Assembly (NCBI RefSeq): GCF_000340215.1
Contig: NW_006921554.1
Coordinates: 1-64,000 of the forward strand
Direction: 5' to 3'
Source of the DNA: Pseudocercospora fijiensis CIRAD86
Taxonomy: Eukaryota > Ascomycota > Dothideomycetes > Mycosphaerellales > Mycosphaerellaceae
Length of the DNA: 64,000 nucleotides
The position numbers were made by a program, and so were the translations under genes. This document shows positions 21,600-33,240 of the stretch, one piece after another (within the stretch, counting starts at the first letter, position 1; the number at the start of each line of letters is the position of its first letter). The notes under the pieces were generated by a model. The model ran no database searches. It was not told where the DNA came from and was given only the letters and a program-made list of their open reading frames with translations.

Positions 21600-24500
21600 T
21601 AAAGCTCTCTTTCTATCGTAGCTCGGCGCTATTAATATCGACGCTATAGTTAGTATTTATATTAGTACTAAGCCTTTTCTCGTTATACTAAGGACTTAAT
21701 AAAAAGCCTAGCCCTTCCTACTAGTAACCTTTATATTACTAAGATCTATCTCTTCTAAGTTACGGTTTAGCTCTTCTATATTTATATCGTTATCTTCTTC
21801 CTTCTTATTACTACTACGCTCTTCTATTTCCTTTACTTCCTCTAGACTTATTAAGTCCTAAATGTCTATTATAAACTTTAGTAGATCGCTATACTTCGGT
21901 ATTATTTCGATACGGACGACTTACTCCCTAATACTAGTATCTCTAACTTCTATAGCTCGGTCCTTAATACGTAATACGGCGTCGACCTAGTCTAAGAATA
22001 CTAATCTAAGAATAAGTAAGAGGTTGCTACGTTCCTTAGAGTAATAGATAGCCTATATATCTCTCTAGATATCTCTAATATCGACGTAGAAGGTTAAGAA
22101 GTAGGTAATACTAACTAAGCTACTATTAGCGACCTTTATATTAAGTAATAGAAAGCTAAGGAGTTCAACCGAGTAGAGCCTTAGCTTTATACCTTTACGG
22201 AGGTATAGGTAGATAACGTTTAAATCTAATCCTTAGTCTATAATATACTAGATATAAGGGACCTATACCTCTCTCCCTCTCTCGGTATTATAGATCTTAA
22301 TCGGTAATATATATACTTTAGTCTTTAAATCTCGCTAACGCTAGCTACTAATACTTGCCTATATCTATACGGTAATACTATTACTATTACCGCTAACTAT
22401 AGCACTTAAGCTAAGCTAATACTTCTTTATTATTTCCTCGGCGGTAACTATAGGTATTCCTTTACTAAAGCCGGTAGCGGCTATAGTCGATAATTAGACG
22501 GCCTTTATTACCTCTATTATAACTGTTTCTAGCGGCACTATCTCGTATAGCTCTATTACTATAATGCTATCGCTCTCGGCTAATTCTATCCCCTCTAGTA
22601 TATCTTCCTCCTCTTCGGTTACTCTCTTCGTCTTACGCTTACCTACCTTACGGAAGCGTAGTTGCGAGAATAGGTACTTATACCGGTTACGGAAGAACGG
22701 AGACTATTATATAAGCTATAAGATTAGTAAGCGAATCTCGAGGTTGCTAAGTACCTTCTTTATATTAATCGGTAGCTTATTAAAGAGGCTATTAATAGGC
22801 TTTATAGGCTTAGTACCTTTATCGACCTTTAAGGTACGTACCTTTATCGGCTTAATAACGCGTACTATTAGAATGTTTAGTATATCGGTGTCTCCGTTAC
22901 CCTCCTCGTTATAGTAGACCCGCTTGTTTATATAGCCTACTAGCTTAGTAGGCTTACTATTGCCCTAACCCTTAGCTTTATTAGTGTCTATATCCTAGCT
23001 CTAGTCCTTCTTACTAATCGTAATAGCGGTAAGCAATTCTTTAGGTGTCTTCGTACTAGCCTAACTTATAGAAACCTTAATATAGTAGGCATCCGCTAAT
23101 ATAGGGTTGCTATTTCGTACGTCGTTTAATAGTCGATCGCTAGGTAGTAGAGGCCTAGGAGGAGGTGTTCTATTATATTCTCGATTGCCGCTATAGCCTC
23201 CGCGGCCTCCCCCGTATAACCTATAACCTCCTCGATTATTACTATAGCTACTACCGTATCTACCTCGATTACCTTTACCTCGATTAGTACCTAGGTTCTT
23301 AGTAAAGAAGTCCTCTCGCTATTCCTATATAAGATATATAAGGAACCTACTCTCTTATAGTATTAACCGCTAATCTTCCGTATAGATATTATTACGCTCG
23401 AGGTGTCCGCGCTAGCCGTACCCGTAGTAAAGTAGATTGTTAAACTTATATCGGTACTAGATTATACTATTAATATAGCTATTCTAAGACCGGGTTAGGT
23501 CGACGTCTCTATTACGCTTACGGCTACGGCGGACTGCCGTATAATAGTACTCTAGTATTAGGTTGTTCTTACTATATCTAGGTCCGGTATTGTTACGTAG
23601 TATACGCGGCTAAAGGCCTTAGCGCTACTAAGGAGGTCCTTACTAATAACCTACTTGCTAAGCTAGTAGCTATATTACTAGCGGGCCTTAGTTTCTCGGT
23701 AGTGCGTATAGCGTGCGTTACTACGGCGGTATCGGTAATAGCGAGGCATAATAATAGTAGCCGTTACTATATTAATATAGGTAGCCCTACTAATCCTTAG
23801 CTTCCGGCGGAGCCGACTATACTACGTTAGTGTCGGTATTATAAGGCTCTATAGTATCTTAGTACTTCTTTAAGCGTTGATTAAGGTTATATAGTAACTG
23901 CTTACTAACTAACTAATATATAGCCGCCTCCTTTAGCACTTCTATATATTTATACTCCCTCTGTTCCTTCTTAGCCTTCTTCTTATCCTTAATAAGGCGC
24001 TAAGCCGCCTCCGCCTCCGCTAATATCGCCTTTAGGATAGACTACTTCTTACGCTATATCTCGGTACGGAGCTTCTTATCTATAAGGCTATTAACGAAAC
24101 CCTTAATAGCGATAGTAAGAACAGTACGCTTAGCACTAGTAGCGGTGTTATTATCTTTGCCGTTTGCCTAGCGGAGTAGGACTATATAACGATAATAATA
24201 TTCCCTTAGGTCTTTATCTTTCTTCTATACTACTTCCGTAAGTGCTTCGATAGTCTCGACGGAGTTATTAGCTAATAATGCTGCGTTTAACCATTTCGCA
24301 AAGAACCTGTCCTTAATAGTCTATATAGTAACCGCCGTAGCGTTATTAACGTAAGGTCTCTATACTAGGTCCTTTAGTTCTATATTAACCTATCGTGCTA
24401 CCTTGCCCTTTATCTATATATTAAAGTCTTTATACTACCGGACTAGGTTAGCTCTACTATTAACCTAATCCTATTGCCGCTTAAATCGATCCTACTAACG

Positions 24501-25500
24501 CTCTACGTTACCCTTAACTTCTTCGCCGACAAATATACTAACTAGCTCTAAGTTAGCTACGCCGGTCGCTATATTTAGTACTAGTAGCGGAGGAACTAGT
24601 AGACTTCTTAGTAGTAATAGTGTTAATAAGCGTAACGATAATGTTAATAATCCGGATAAAGAAGGAGGTCTGCTACCTTATCTCTAGGGAGAGTTAGGTA
24701 GCGAATACGGCGGTATATATATCTTAGTATTAGCGTAAGACCTAGAAGAACGCCGAGAGCTACTTCTAGATAAGGGATAAGACCGTAGTAATTGCGGACG
24801 CCCCCTTTTACTTAGCTCTTTATACTAGTGTAATAGGAATTTTCTAGTACCTACGAGGTCCTCGAATGCTTCCTTTAGTTGTCCTATATAACCCTCCGAG
24901 AGTGATCTCTGCCGTACTAATCGCTAACGCTTCTAAAATTCCTACTCCTACTTCTTCTTATCGCAACTACGTAGGTACTTATAGTAATTTCGTACTATTC
25001 TATAGACCTGTCGAAACTTGATATGCCCTATACTGCGAGATTAGCGATATAGATTAAGCCCTAGGAGAATTCTATTAATCTCCTTATCGCTATAAATCTA
25101 CTCCTTTCCGCCGGCCTGTTTCTATAGTAATAGGGAGCTTGCTAAGGTTCTAGATAAGGCCTTTAATGCTTTTAATACTAGGCTTTGCCGATAGATAGTC
25201 CGCTTAATGTCCTCTTCGTTCTAATCTCTCTTACTACTCGTTCGATAAGGTATTTCCGTAGGATTACCCTAACTATAAAATCCTTTAAAGTTAGCAATCT
25301 TCTTAGCTAATTCCGGGCTCTTAAGATCCTAACTAGCACGCTTCTTCCGTACGACCTTCTATATGCCTTTGATATAGTTCTACCTATTTCTACCTTCCTC
25401 GGGTATATATAACCTACTTAAGCCTCCTATCGGATCGGGTAGTTCTCGATGTATCGGGCTCTTCGGTATACTACTACTAAATATAGGTAGGCTCGGTAGG
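21600..25500 (-). pseudogene. gag: Element B gag and protease region
   Basis: On the minus strand, an arginine/glycine-rich segment (NRGKGNRGRYGSSYSNNRGG, about 23280-23160) follows a degraded CCHC zinc knuckle (LLYYGYGQRGHLERN, about 23430-23390). This is the nucleocapsid arrangement of gypsy gag. The capsid part should lie between 23500 and 25500 and the protease between 21600 and 22900, but neither motif could be pinned down through the damage. Confidence 0.6.
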
Positions 25501-25559
25501 TGATTTCCGCTTGCGTAAAGCCGCTGTCTACGCTAATATAGGGCTTCCTATATGTCTCG

Positions 25560-25915
25560 TGCTTTCGGTAGGGGAAATTCTAATATATACGTATACTATT
25601 AAAGCTATATTCGTGTCTTCTATAAATAATACTATAGGGCGATACGTACGCCCGGTCGATGCTATTACTATAAGATACTAATACTAAATAATGTTCAATA
25701 TGCTATTACTATTAATGCTGTTACTAATGCTGTAAATGCTGTATTCTAATGCCGTATTCTAATACTATATCATCTCGTTTTCTCGCTTAAACTGTATATA
25801 CTAAACGCCTATCGCTATGCCTTAAAACTGCCTAAATATATCGCTGCCGCTGCACCTGCTATTCTATACCGGTAACTATTGCACTTTTAGGCCCCTTGCT
25901 GCTCGCTAGTAGAAG
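25560..25915. other. Leader of element B, less mutated
   Basis: The segment between gag and the 5' LTR keeps many CA and TG pairs (CACCTGCTATT, TTCAATATGC) and an irregular ATGCTGTTACTA/ATGCTGTATTCT repeat at about 25690-25770. No gene was seen. Confidence 0.5.
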
Positions 25916-26045
25916 TATAATAGCAACTGTGTATTCGATAGGTACGTAGAGAGGTAGAAGTTCTAAGTACGAAAAAGGGCTCTCGTAGCATACTAAGTCC
26001 GCTTTATCGATGCCTTAGGCTCCAACTCTCTAACCTATTTACTAT
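25916..26045 (-). repeat. 5' LTR of element B
   Basis: This is the second copy of the LTR; the chromovirus A frame resumes just after it. Confidence 0.82.
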
Positions 26046-27690
26046 AGAAACTCTCGGCGCCGAGACTTTAATTAACGCCGAAAATATTACTAAATAAGTT
26101 AGAAATATCTCGATTAAGGATATTTTCTTTTAATAGATAAAAGAATATATATATATAGTAGAGTAGATAATTTTACTAATCTTCTATTATTTCCTTTAGA
26201 TTATAAAATTGAAAATAATCTCCTATTCTACTATAACTATTTCTATATACTAGAAGCTAGAGAATTAAATAAGTTGCTTTATACTAATATTATCTATATA
26301 TACTATAACTATTCTACTATAGGCTATTCTAGAATTATAAAAACGTTCTATTTCGTTAGCTATAGCTACTACTAGCTATAAATATATAAGGATATTAAAC
26401 GATATATTAGTATCTACTATATCTATCTTCGGACTATATCCTTAAAATAAACTAAATAAAGGCTCTTCCGATCTCTATCTATACTAACTATCTAATAAAA
26501 AAGCGTAATAATAGAGTTTATTACTAGCCTAATTAATAGCTCTAGATATAACTCGATCCTCGTTATTATCGATCGATTAACTAAAATACGATATCTTATA
26601 CTATTTATATATAAGGAAAGATAGTTAAACGCTTAAATAGTCGCTAATATCTACCTCGCTTATATTTAGAAACTTTATAGCCTTATAGATACTATTACTT
26701 CCGACTACGGTATATAATTTATCTCTAGATTCTAGAACTACTTATATAAGCGTTTATATATTAAACGTAATCTATTAACCGCTCGTTATCCCTAAATCGA
26801 TAGATAGACTAAATATCTTAATAAAGTCGTCGAAAGATATTTCCGACTATATATAAACTACGAGTAAGACGACTAGAGCCTCTAGCTCCCTATTGCTGGA
26901 TTTATAATAAGTAACGCCCCTTCTAAAACTACTAGATTATCGCCGTTCTAAGCTAGTTATAGTTATAATCCTCGTCTCGGAAATAAATCTTTAACCCTAT
27001 CGGAAGAAGATCTACTACTAGACTATAACGCTTAAGTCTAGATTAATTACTTATAAAGCCTTAAGGTATATCTTATTAAAGAGATATAGTACAAGTAATC
27101 TCGTATAGAAGACTTAGCTAGCTAATATCGCCGATCCGCTCCTATCTATTATATTAGTAATAAGATCTTCTTATCGCTTAAAGGAATAAGTACCGATCGA
27201 CCGAATACTAAGCTCGACGTTAAGAACTCTAAACTATATAAGATCGTTAAGATCGTATTACTATACGCGTACTAATTGAAGTTATCTAATTTAATACGCG
27301 TATATAACGTCTTTTATACCTCTTTACTAACCCTAGTACCGAAGACAGGTATATCTAGTTTATAATACGAGCCGCTACCGCCGCTAGTTATCGATAGAAA
27401 TAAACAATAGGAAGTAGAAAGAATACTAAATATAAAAGGGAAGGATAAGAATATCTAGTGTAAAGTAAAGTAGATTAATTATAATAAACCTATATAAGAA
27501 GCCGTTAGAAACGTTACTAATACGAACGAAGCGGTAGAAGAATACTATTATAAGTACTCTCGGAAGCTACGACTGCGTATCGTTAACTTAGTAATACTAA
27601 TACGACTAAGCGTACTATTATTAGTCGCTATAATTATAATACTTCGCTCGGGAGAATATAGTACGCTATAGACGTCGTCTACGAAGGAGG
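26046..27690 (+). pseudogene. int: Element A integrase with C-terminal chromodomain
   Basis: The A pol frame resumes here. A degraded HHCC zinc region (26230-26440) precedes the core with IIEFITSLINSSRYNSILVI and DRLTKIRYLILF (about 26510-26600), TSDYGIQFISRFQNYLYKR (about 26700) and SPFQASYSYNPRLG (about 26940). After a GPY-like region (KLYKIVKIVLLYAYQLKLSN, about 27230) the frame ends with VERILNIKGKDKNIQCKVK and EAVEEYYYKY (27415-27560), the pattern of a chromodomain. This identifies a chromovirus; such domains direct insertion to heterochromatin. Broken by RIP stops. Confidence 0.87.
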
Positions 27691-27696
27691 GGAAAC

Positions 27697-27876
27697 TATT
27701 ACGATCTTAGTAACTTCTATATAAAATCGTATTACGTAACCGAACTACGTAACTAAGCTATATAACTAAGTCGGACTTCCGATAAGCGGATAAAAGTATC
27801 TCTTACGGAAGAACCTCTTCCTTTCTTTCTCTAACTCGTTATTAAATTAGATAGTTATTTAATCGATATCTTAATA
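27697..27876 (+). repeat. 3' LTR of element A (180 bp)
   Basis: Matches 963-1142 end to end, followed by the TTACT duplication at 27877-27881. Confidence 0.92.
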
Positions 27877-27881
27877 TTACT

Positions 27882-30589
27882 TAAAGTAAAATCTTATATT
27901 AATACTTATATTATAAGCGATTAATTTTTAGAGTTTTTAGCTCGCTCCGTTATAAAACAATATACCTCTAACCTATTCGTCGGTATCCTACTAGCTTTCC
28001 TACTACTCTAACCTCCCTAAGACCTATTATTAGATAAGATAATAGTTAGCCTTATAGATCTAGGCGCGAAAAAGGGCCGCCGGGGCCTAACCGCTACGAA
28101 GCTTAGAAGACTAGATAAGACGCCGATTATATCCGTTAAGTAGTAGAATAATAGTAAGAGAACTATATAAAAGGAAAGTAGGGCGAATACAAAAGAGAAA
28201 GATATAGAATAGCCGATAAGGCGATAGGGATTTTAGAGTCCTATAGTTATATTCGCGTAGGTTATAGCTAGAGCGGTAGTATCTTAGGCAGTATAGTACT
28301 ATAATAAGCTATATATAGCCCTTCTAGCTCGCCTACGCTTATATACCTACCGTATTCGCCTAATCTAGTAATACAATCTATAAAAAATCTATAGACGAGA
28401 ATCTCGGAACTAAACGTAACTATACTATCCTACGCTATATTACTCCTAGGCCTACTAAACCTAATATAGTCTTAGCTCGAAGACCTACGTACTAAGAGCG
28501 ACTATAGTAGTAGTAAAGCTTTTACTAGTATCCTCTACTACGCTATAAGAAGTTACGATAGTAGCGTATCTAACTAGATCGTCTCTAAGCTAGAGTACTT
28601 TAGTTAGAATACTTAGAATCTCGCTAGGTTTTCGCGTATAGCTTTAGACAATATTAGCTCTTTTAGCGGTATATTTATAGGCTACTCCGAATAGCTCGAT
28701 ATACGATCGACTTAGTATAGCTAAGCGATAGGTACGACTATAGATACGGAATAGTTAGTAACGGAAGAGGTTATATTATAGCTATAATACTAGGAACAAA
28801 CGATATCTATTCTTAATACGACTATCCTATACCTCGATAGCTATATATATAACTATATAATATAGTATAGTACTCTCGCCAAATCTCTCGGATAGCTTAG
28901 ACGCGATATTGCTTAGGGTTTCGACTTCTTTAGCGACTACTTTAGGTCCTAAATCTTTAACGTCTTCTATTCCGTAGGCGTAAACGAGCCGTTAACGTAG
29001 GTACGCTTTACCGACTCTTTATATCGTATAGAATCGACTAGGCACTCGAGCTGTTAGATCTATAGGCCTTAGATATAGATTTAGTAATATCTAGCTCGAC
29101 GGAGATCGTCGTCGAGTACTTAGATCTCTATTACGGCGTATACCTTATATAAAATCCTCTTCTATTAGGCTTACGTCGGGCTATAGCCTCTCCGTATAGT
29201 CTACTACCGCTCTTCTAAGCGACGTAAGTACTAATCGTATTATACTCTGCCTCTAGTATACTTTACGGTTTTACGCGACCTCTTAAAAATTCTCCGGGCT
29301 AGTCCGGTACGCCCGGGATCTTCGTAACAATAGTACGCTTTAGCTACGTAGTAACTAACTTTACTATATAATCTACGTATAGATTGTCGGAGACCGCTAG
29401 TCCTAGTCGGGTAGCTAACTCCTATTAGGCTTCTTATAGTCGAATAGCTAGTCGTTCTTAGCGCTAGAGCGGGAGTATAAAGTTAAGTAAGAAGTATAGT
29501 AGTTTAGCTAGTTACTATAGCTACTATCCGTCGAAAATAGAGCTTGCTATAATCCTTAATCTATAAAGAGGGAGCCTATATAATTGATAGTAGAGCTAGT
29601 TACGAACTAATCTTTTCTATTCTCTTATCTCTTTATTCTACGTTTGCTATATAGCTTCGTACTTTGTCTAGCTACTTCGCTCGGGTATTATTTAAGTCTA
29701 ATTAGTAGCCGTATCTAGCAAATATACTAATCTTTGCTAATAACGCGTCTAAGTGTAATATAGTAGTACTAGAGGTTAGCGTAAAGGATACGATATTAGC
29801 GGAAGAATTTACGGTCGTAGATAAGCGCGCCTACCTCGGTCGCTAATAGCCGCGGGTCGTAGTATACAGATATATATACTAACGTAAAGCTAAGTTGCTA
29901 GGGTATAAAATTATTCTCTATTAGCATTGCTTTCTATATACTACGCTATTGCTAATGCCTTATAAGCCGATAAGAGCGCCTACGTAGACTTTGCCGCTAC
30001 TAATAAAGATATATCGCACTCCTTATTAAAGTTAATTCTAGAGCGTCTACTTTAGGCTACGCGACAAACCTAACCCGATTTTATAGAAATAGATACTAAA
30101 TTCTTTAGCCCTAACAACCTTCTTTGTCTTCCCTTAACTATTAGTATCTAGTCTTTACCTATATTATTATCGAATATAATCTTAAACGTAAGTAGCTTAA
30201 GGCCTTCGCGGACGGTAGTTTTAAGATATTACCTATCTATACCTTAGTCGATAGAGAGGTATAGCCTATTCTAATAGTCTCGTATCCGCTTAGGATATCT
30301 ATACTTGTAGCTATAGCTCCGGCTATTTAATACGCGTTACTAATTTGCAAATACTAATCTTTAGAATACCGGTTTCCCTTCTAAAGCTCTTTTATACTAC
30401 TAAAGAACTTAGCACTCTATTCTAAACAATCTGTAGTACTAAAAGCTCTCTATTGTTCTTAAACTTCTCTACCGACAGACCGAAATTATATCTAATAATA
30501 GCAACTCTATTCTACCTATAGGCCTTAGCGGAGCCCTAAATCTCTAGGCTCTAAAGAGCGTAGGCAACTAGCAAACCTAGGTTATCTAG
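27882..30589 (+). other. Unclassified RIP-damaged stretch with long readable frame
   Basis: With TAG and TAA read as Gln, much of the plus strand from about 28330 to 29990 stays open in a shifting frame (for example YSTLAKSLGQLRRDIAQGFD near 28860 and IYRPQIQIQQYLAQRRSSS near 29060). I recognise no domain. The pattern of stops indicates it once encoded protein, either part of a retroelement gag or a captured gene. At 30000-30590 CA and TG are a little commoner and no frame stands out; this may be the leader of the copia relic. Confidence 0.4.
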
Positions 30590-30609
30590 ATCGAGACCCT
30601 CCTCGACGT

Positions 30610-31180
30610 ATACGATCTCTAGTAATATCTAGCTAGTACTATATCTATTCCCGATAAAATTACTACTAGCGAAACGAATAAATATTATATAGATAGAGAC
30701 GATATTAGGAACTAGGGTAAGAAGGATAAGGCTACTAAGACTATCGTTATAAATGCTCTAGATACGATTTTTATAGCCTTAGTTAGCTATCTTAAGACCT
30801 CTAAAGAGGTCCTTAATAGGCTAAAGAGCCGCTTTAATCTATAAGGTATGTCCTACCGTTAATAGCTTTAGTAAGGGTTTAAAGAAACCCGTTTTAACGG
30901 TTATAGTATTTAATAATTTGCGGACAGATACCTAGGCATTATTAATAAGATATCTACTACGAAGCTAAACCTAAATAATAAAATTAAGATCTATACCTTT
31001 ATTGCTTGTATTTGAGCTACTTTCCTAACCTAGGTAACTAATATCCCTTAGGATATCCGTACTATAACCTGCGGCAAGCTAGACGATACCCCTATTAAAG
31101 ATGTTTTACCTAGACTTAAGGTCCTTATTTACGATCTTCTTAACGAGAACAAACTTTAATAAAGCTATTACTTAAGTATT
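30610..31180 (+). pseudogene. gag: Copia-type gag (UBN2-like) relic
   Basis: With RIP stops read through, KDKATKTIVINALDTIFIAL (about 30725), TSKEVLNRLKSRFNLQGMSY (about 30800), FNGYSIQQFADRYLGIINKI and ATFLTQVTNIPQDIRTITCG follow the order of copia gag capsid domains. The spacing matches the family. Confidence 0.75.
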
Positions 31181-31499
31181 AAACTCGGCTAACTTCGCCT
31201 AGGGCGGCGGTAATAATCGCTCTTAAAACGTCTAAGCCGGCCCTCGTAATTAGAACTAAGACCGCTACTCTAGTTAAGGCCGCTATACTAGTTAAGGCCG
31301 TAGCTCCGGTTAAGGCAATGCTAGCAAAGCTAAGGGTAGCTATATTAACCCTTATACCTACTATAGTAGAATAAGCTATATAGCCTCTAACTACTAGAAG
31401 GATAAGAGTAATAGCAAAGGCCGTAAGAGTAATCTACTAAAACTACCGTAGAGGCTCCTCCTCTAATAATAACGGTAGGGGCAATTAGGTCGCTTTCTA

Positions 31500-32745
31500 T
31501 TCCGATAATATTATCTTTACTACTAGGGATTAGATAATTAATCCTATCGATAGATTCGTTATAGACGAGGAAATAACGATTAACAACTCTAATTACGTTA
31601 CTACTACCTAAAATAATATCGCTAGGTTTATCGATAATATAGTTATTCTTAATAACTCTATAAGGAACCGTAATATTGTATATATTATATAGGCTATAGA
31701 TGCTACTACTTAGTACGTATTCGAGAACCCTCTACGTATTAACGATGCCTTCCTTTAAGGTATCCTTAAATACGATGCTTACGAACTGCCGGGACTCGAG
31801 AACTAAGCTCTATAATACTTACTAGAATTGCCCGCTCCGCGTTATATAGTTCGGCTTTATAACTCGCTAGTAATTACCGATGCTCCTATTTTTAGTAAAT
31901 TATTTCGTCTAGCTTATAACGATACCTTATACGATTGTTATAGCGATCTATACGACAACCTCTAGATCTTCGGACTATCTCCCTTACTAGAATATACGTA
32001 CGTATTTAAGTAGCGCGCCTTCTATAGAACGAATTACTATATAATAGTTATCGTCCTTAACTACGTATACTTCTACTACGTACTCGGCCCTAATGCTATT
32101 TACTACCGTATATTAGCTATAAATATACGCGAGCAGTTTGCCGTGCTATATACCTTCTATATTAATAGTCCTATTCGACCTATATAGGCTATAATAGCTA
32201 ACCCTACTACCTATAACTCCCTTTCGATTTTAGCTCTAGAAGAGTAGGGTAACTATAAAGCTATCGATAATATACCCGAGAATTACGATAAGACTTCTAA
32301 GCCTCTTAACCCTAAGTAGATAGAATCTAATACTACTAAGGACTATTTCGATTAGCCTCTCTATATAAAAGGCAAAGACAAGATATTAAAGTACGTTCTA
32401 AAGCTAGTATTAGACCCTCGTTAGAATTTGCCTAGTAATAACTTACGAGAGGTTACGACTTATATAGAATTTACCCTATCCGACGGTTACTAGGAGACTT
32501 TCTATAGTTATAATAACCGTATAGACCTCGAATTTTAGATCGAGAGTATAATACGCTCTCGAGAGAACGCTACTAGAGGTACCTACTAGCGCTATACTAT
32601 ATGCCCCGTACGAGTAAGCGATAACTTCTTTAAACAAGGCGGCGAGATTCTGCCTCTACTAGCGCTCGATCCTACTACTCTCCGCCTATAGGGGTACCCT
32701 ATTAATACTAGAGAATAGCGCCTATCTATAACTAGTTCTAATAGA
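31500..32745 (+). pseudogene. Unidentified coding segment between copia gag and protease
   Basis: From about 31790 the plus frame is open apart from RIP-type stops for roughly 320 codons (IVRLYNSLVITDAPIFSKLF, LNYVYFYYVLGPNAIYYRI, YIKGKDKILKYVLKLVLDPR). It runs without a break into the protease. Copia gag-protease linkers are normally short, so this extra region may be an added domain. No family was recognised. Confidence 0.5.
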
Positions 32746-33240
32746 TCTTAGCACGCTTTAATTACTATGCCTAAATTAGCTTTCTTAGCTACAAATACCG
32801 GTTTTATTATCGTTAATTCTAGAGCCTTTTAATACTACTATAACGATATAAACTTGCTTACTAAATATCGCGCTTGCTTAGACTTCGCGATTTAGTATAG
32901 AAAGGGCTATATCTACGCTCGAGGCGTAGGTAATATAAAGGTTAAGGTCTTCTAACTAGATAGTAGCGTTAGGCACGTTACGTTCTTGAAGACGTATTAC
33001 GTACTAGGTCTGTTTATTAAATTTCTGTCTACTAAACAGCTAAAGTTAAAGGGCTTACGCTATAGCAACTATACTAATTTACTCTTTATAAAGCCTTATA
33101 GTAGCACCTTAGTTAAATACGCCGCTATCGTATTATATAACGGCCTACTAATACTTAAGCTAGTATAGGATTACGATAAGAGTTAGCTATCGGGTCTTAC
33201 TTTGTAACTTATCCTATTACGGCCTAATACTAAGATTTAA
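32746..33240 (+). pseudogene. Copia-type aspartic protease relic
   Basis: FIIVNSRAFQYYYNDINLLT (about 32800) corresponds to the family pattern W-I-x-DSGA followed by a His-rich stretch. It is followed by GYIYARGVGNIKVKVFQLD and KTYYVLGLFIKFLSTKQLKL, matching the G-x-G-T and YVPGL-NLLS-QL motifs of copia proteases. The catalytic Asp position reads Asn. The frame after LSTKQLKLKG continues to about 33168 without stops, then decays. The integrase GAG-pre domain expected next is missing. Confidence 0.7.

Larger units (their letters stand above)
16604..26045 (-). mobile_element. Ty3/gypsy element B, reverse orientation, nested in A
   Basis: LTRs of about 130 bp share TAGCAACTGTGTATTCGATA and lie at 16604-16737 and 25916-26045. 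The flanks AGAAG (16599-16603) and AGAAA (26046-26050) are a possible 5-bp duplication with one change. The minus strand encodes gag, an RG-rich nucleocapsid with a zinc knuckle, reverse transcriptase, RNase H and integrase, in gypsy order. Integrase lies last before the 3' LTR. All frames carry RIP stops. Confidence 0.88.
963..27876 (+). mobile_element. Ty3/gypsy chromovirus A, complete but split by three insertions
   Basis: Two 180-bp LTRs (963-1142 and 27697-27876) both start TATTACGATCTTAG, from an original TGTTACG, and end CTTAATA. They are flanked by an identical 5-bp duplication TTACT (958-962 and 27877-27881). Inside on the plus strand are gag, protease, reverse transcriptase, RNase H, integrase and a chromodomain-like tail, which is the order of fungal chromoviruses. 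Three later insertions lie within it: 1392-2303, hAT-1 (3801-13376) and gypsy B (16604-26045). Removing them leaves about 7.0 kb, a normal size for this class. Every frame carries many TAG and TAA codons, so the element is dead. Confidence 0.93.
30590..33240 (+). mobile_element. Ty1/copia relic: gag and protease only
   Basis: The plus-strand frame holds a copia-type gag domain and a copia protease but no integrase, reverse transcriptase or RNase H, and no LTR pair was found. It is truncated at the right, after which the sequence changes character. The distance between gag and protease is larger than usual, with about 950 bp of unidentified coding sequence. Confidence 0.72.

Noticed and set aside
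19475..22914. Plus-strand open frames of about 100 codons at 19475-19789 and 22564-22914
   Set aside because: They lie opposite the pol and gag relics of reverse element B; their Ser/Leu/Arg-rich composition is that of an antisense shadow.
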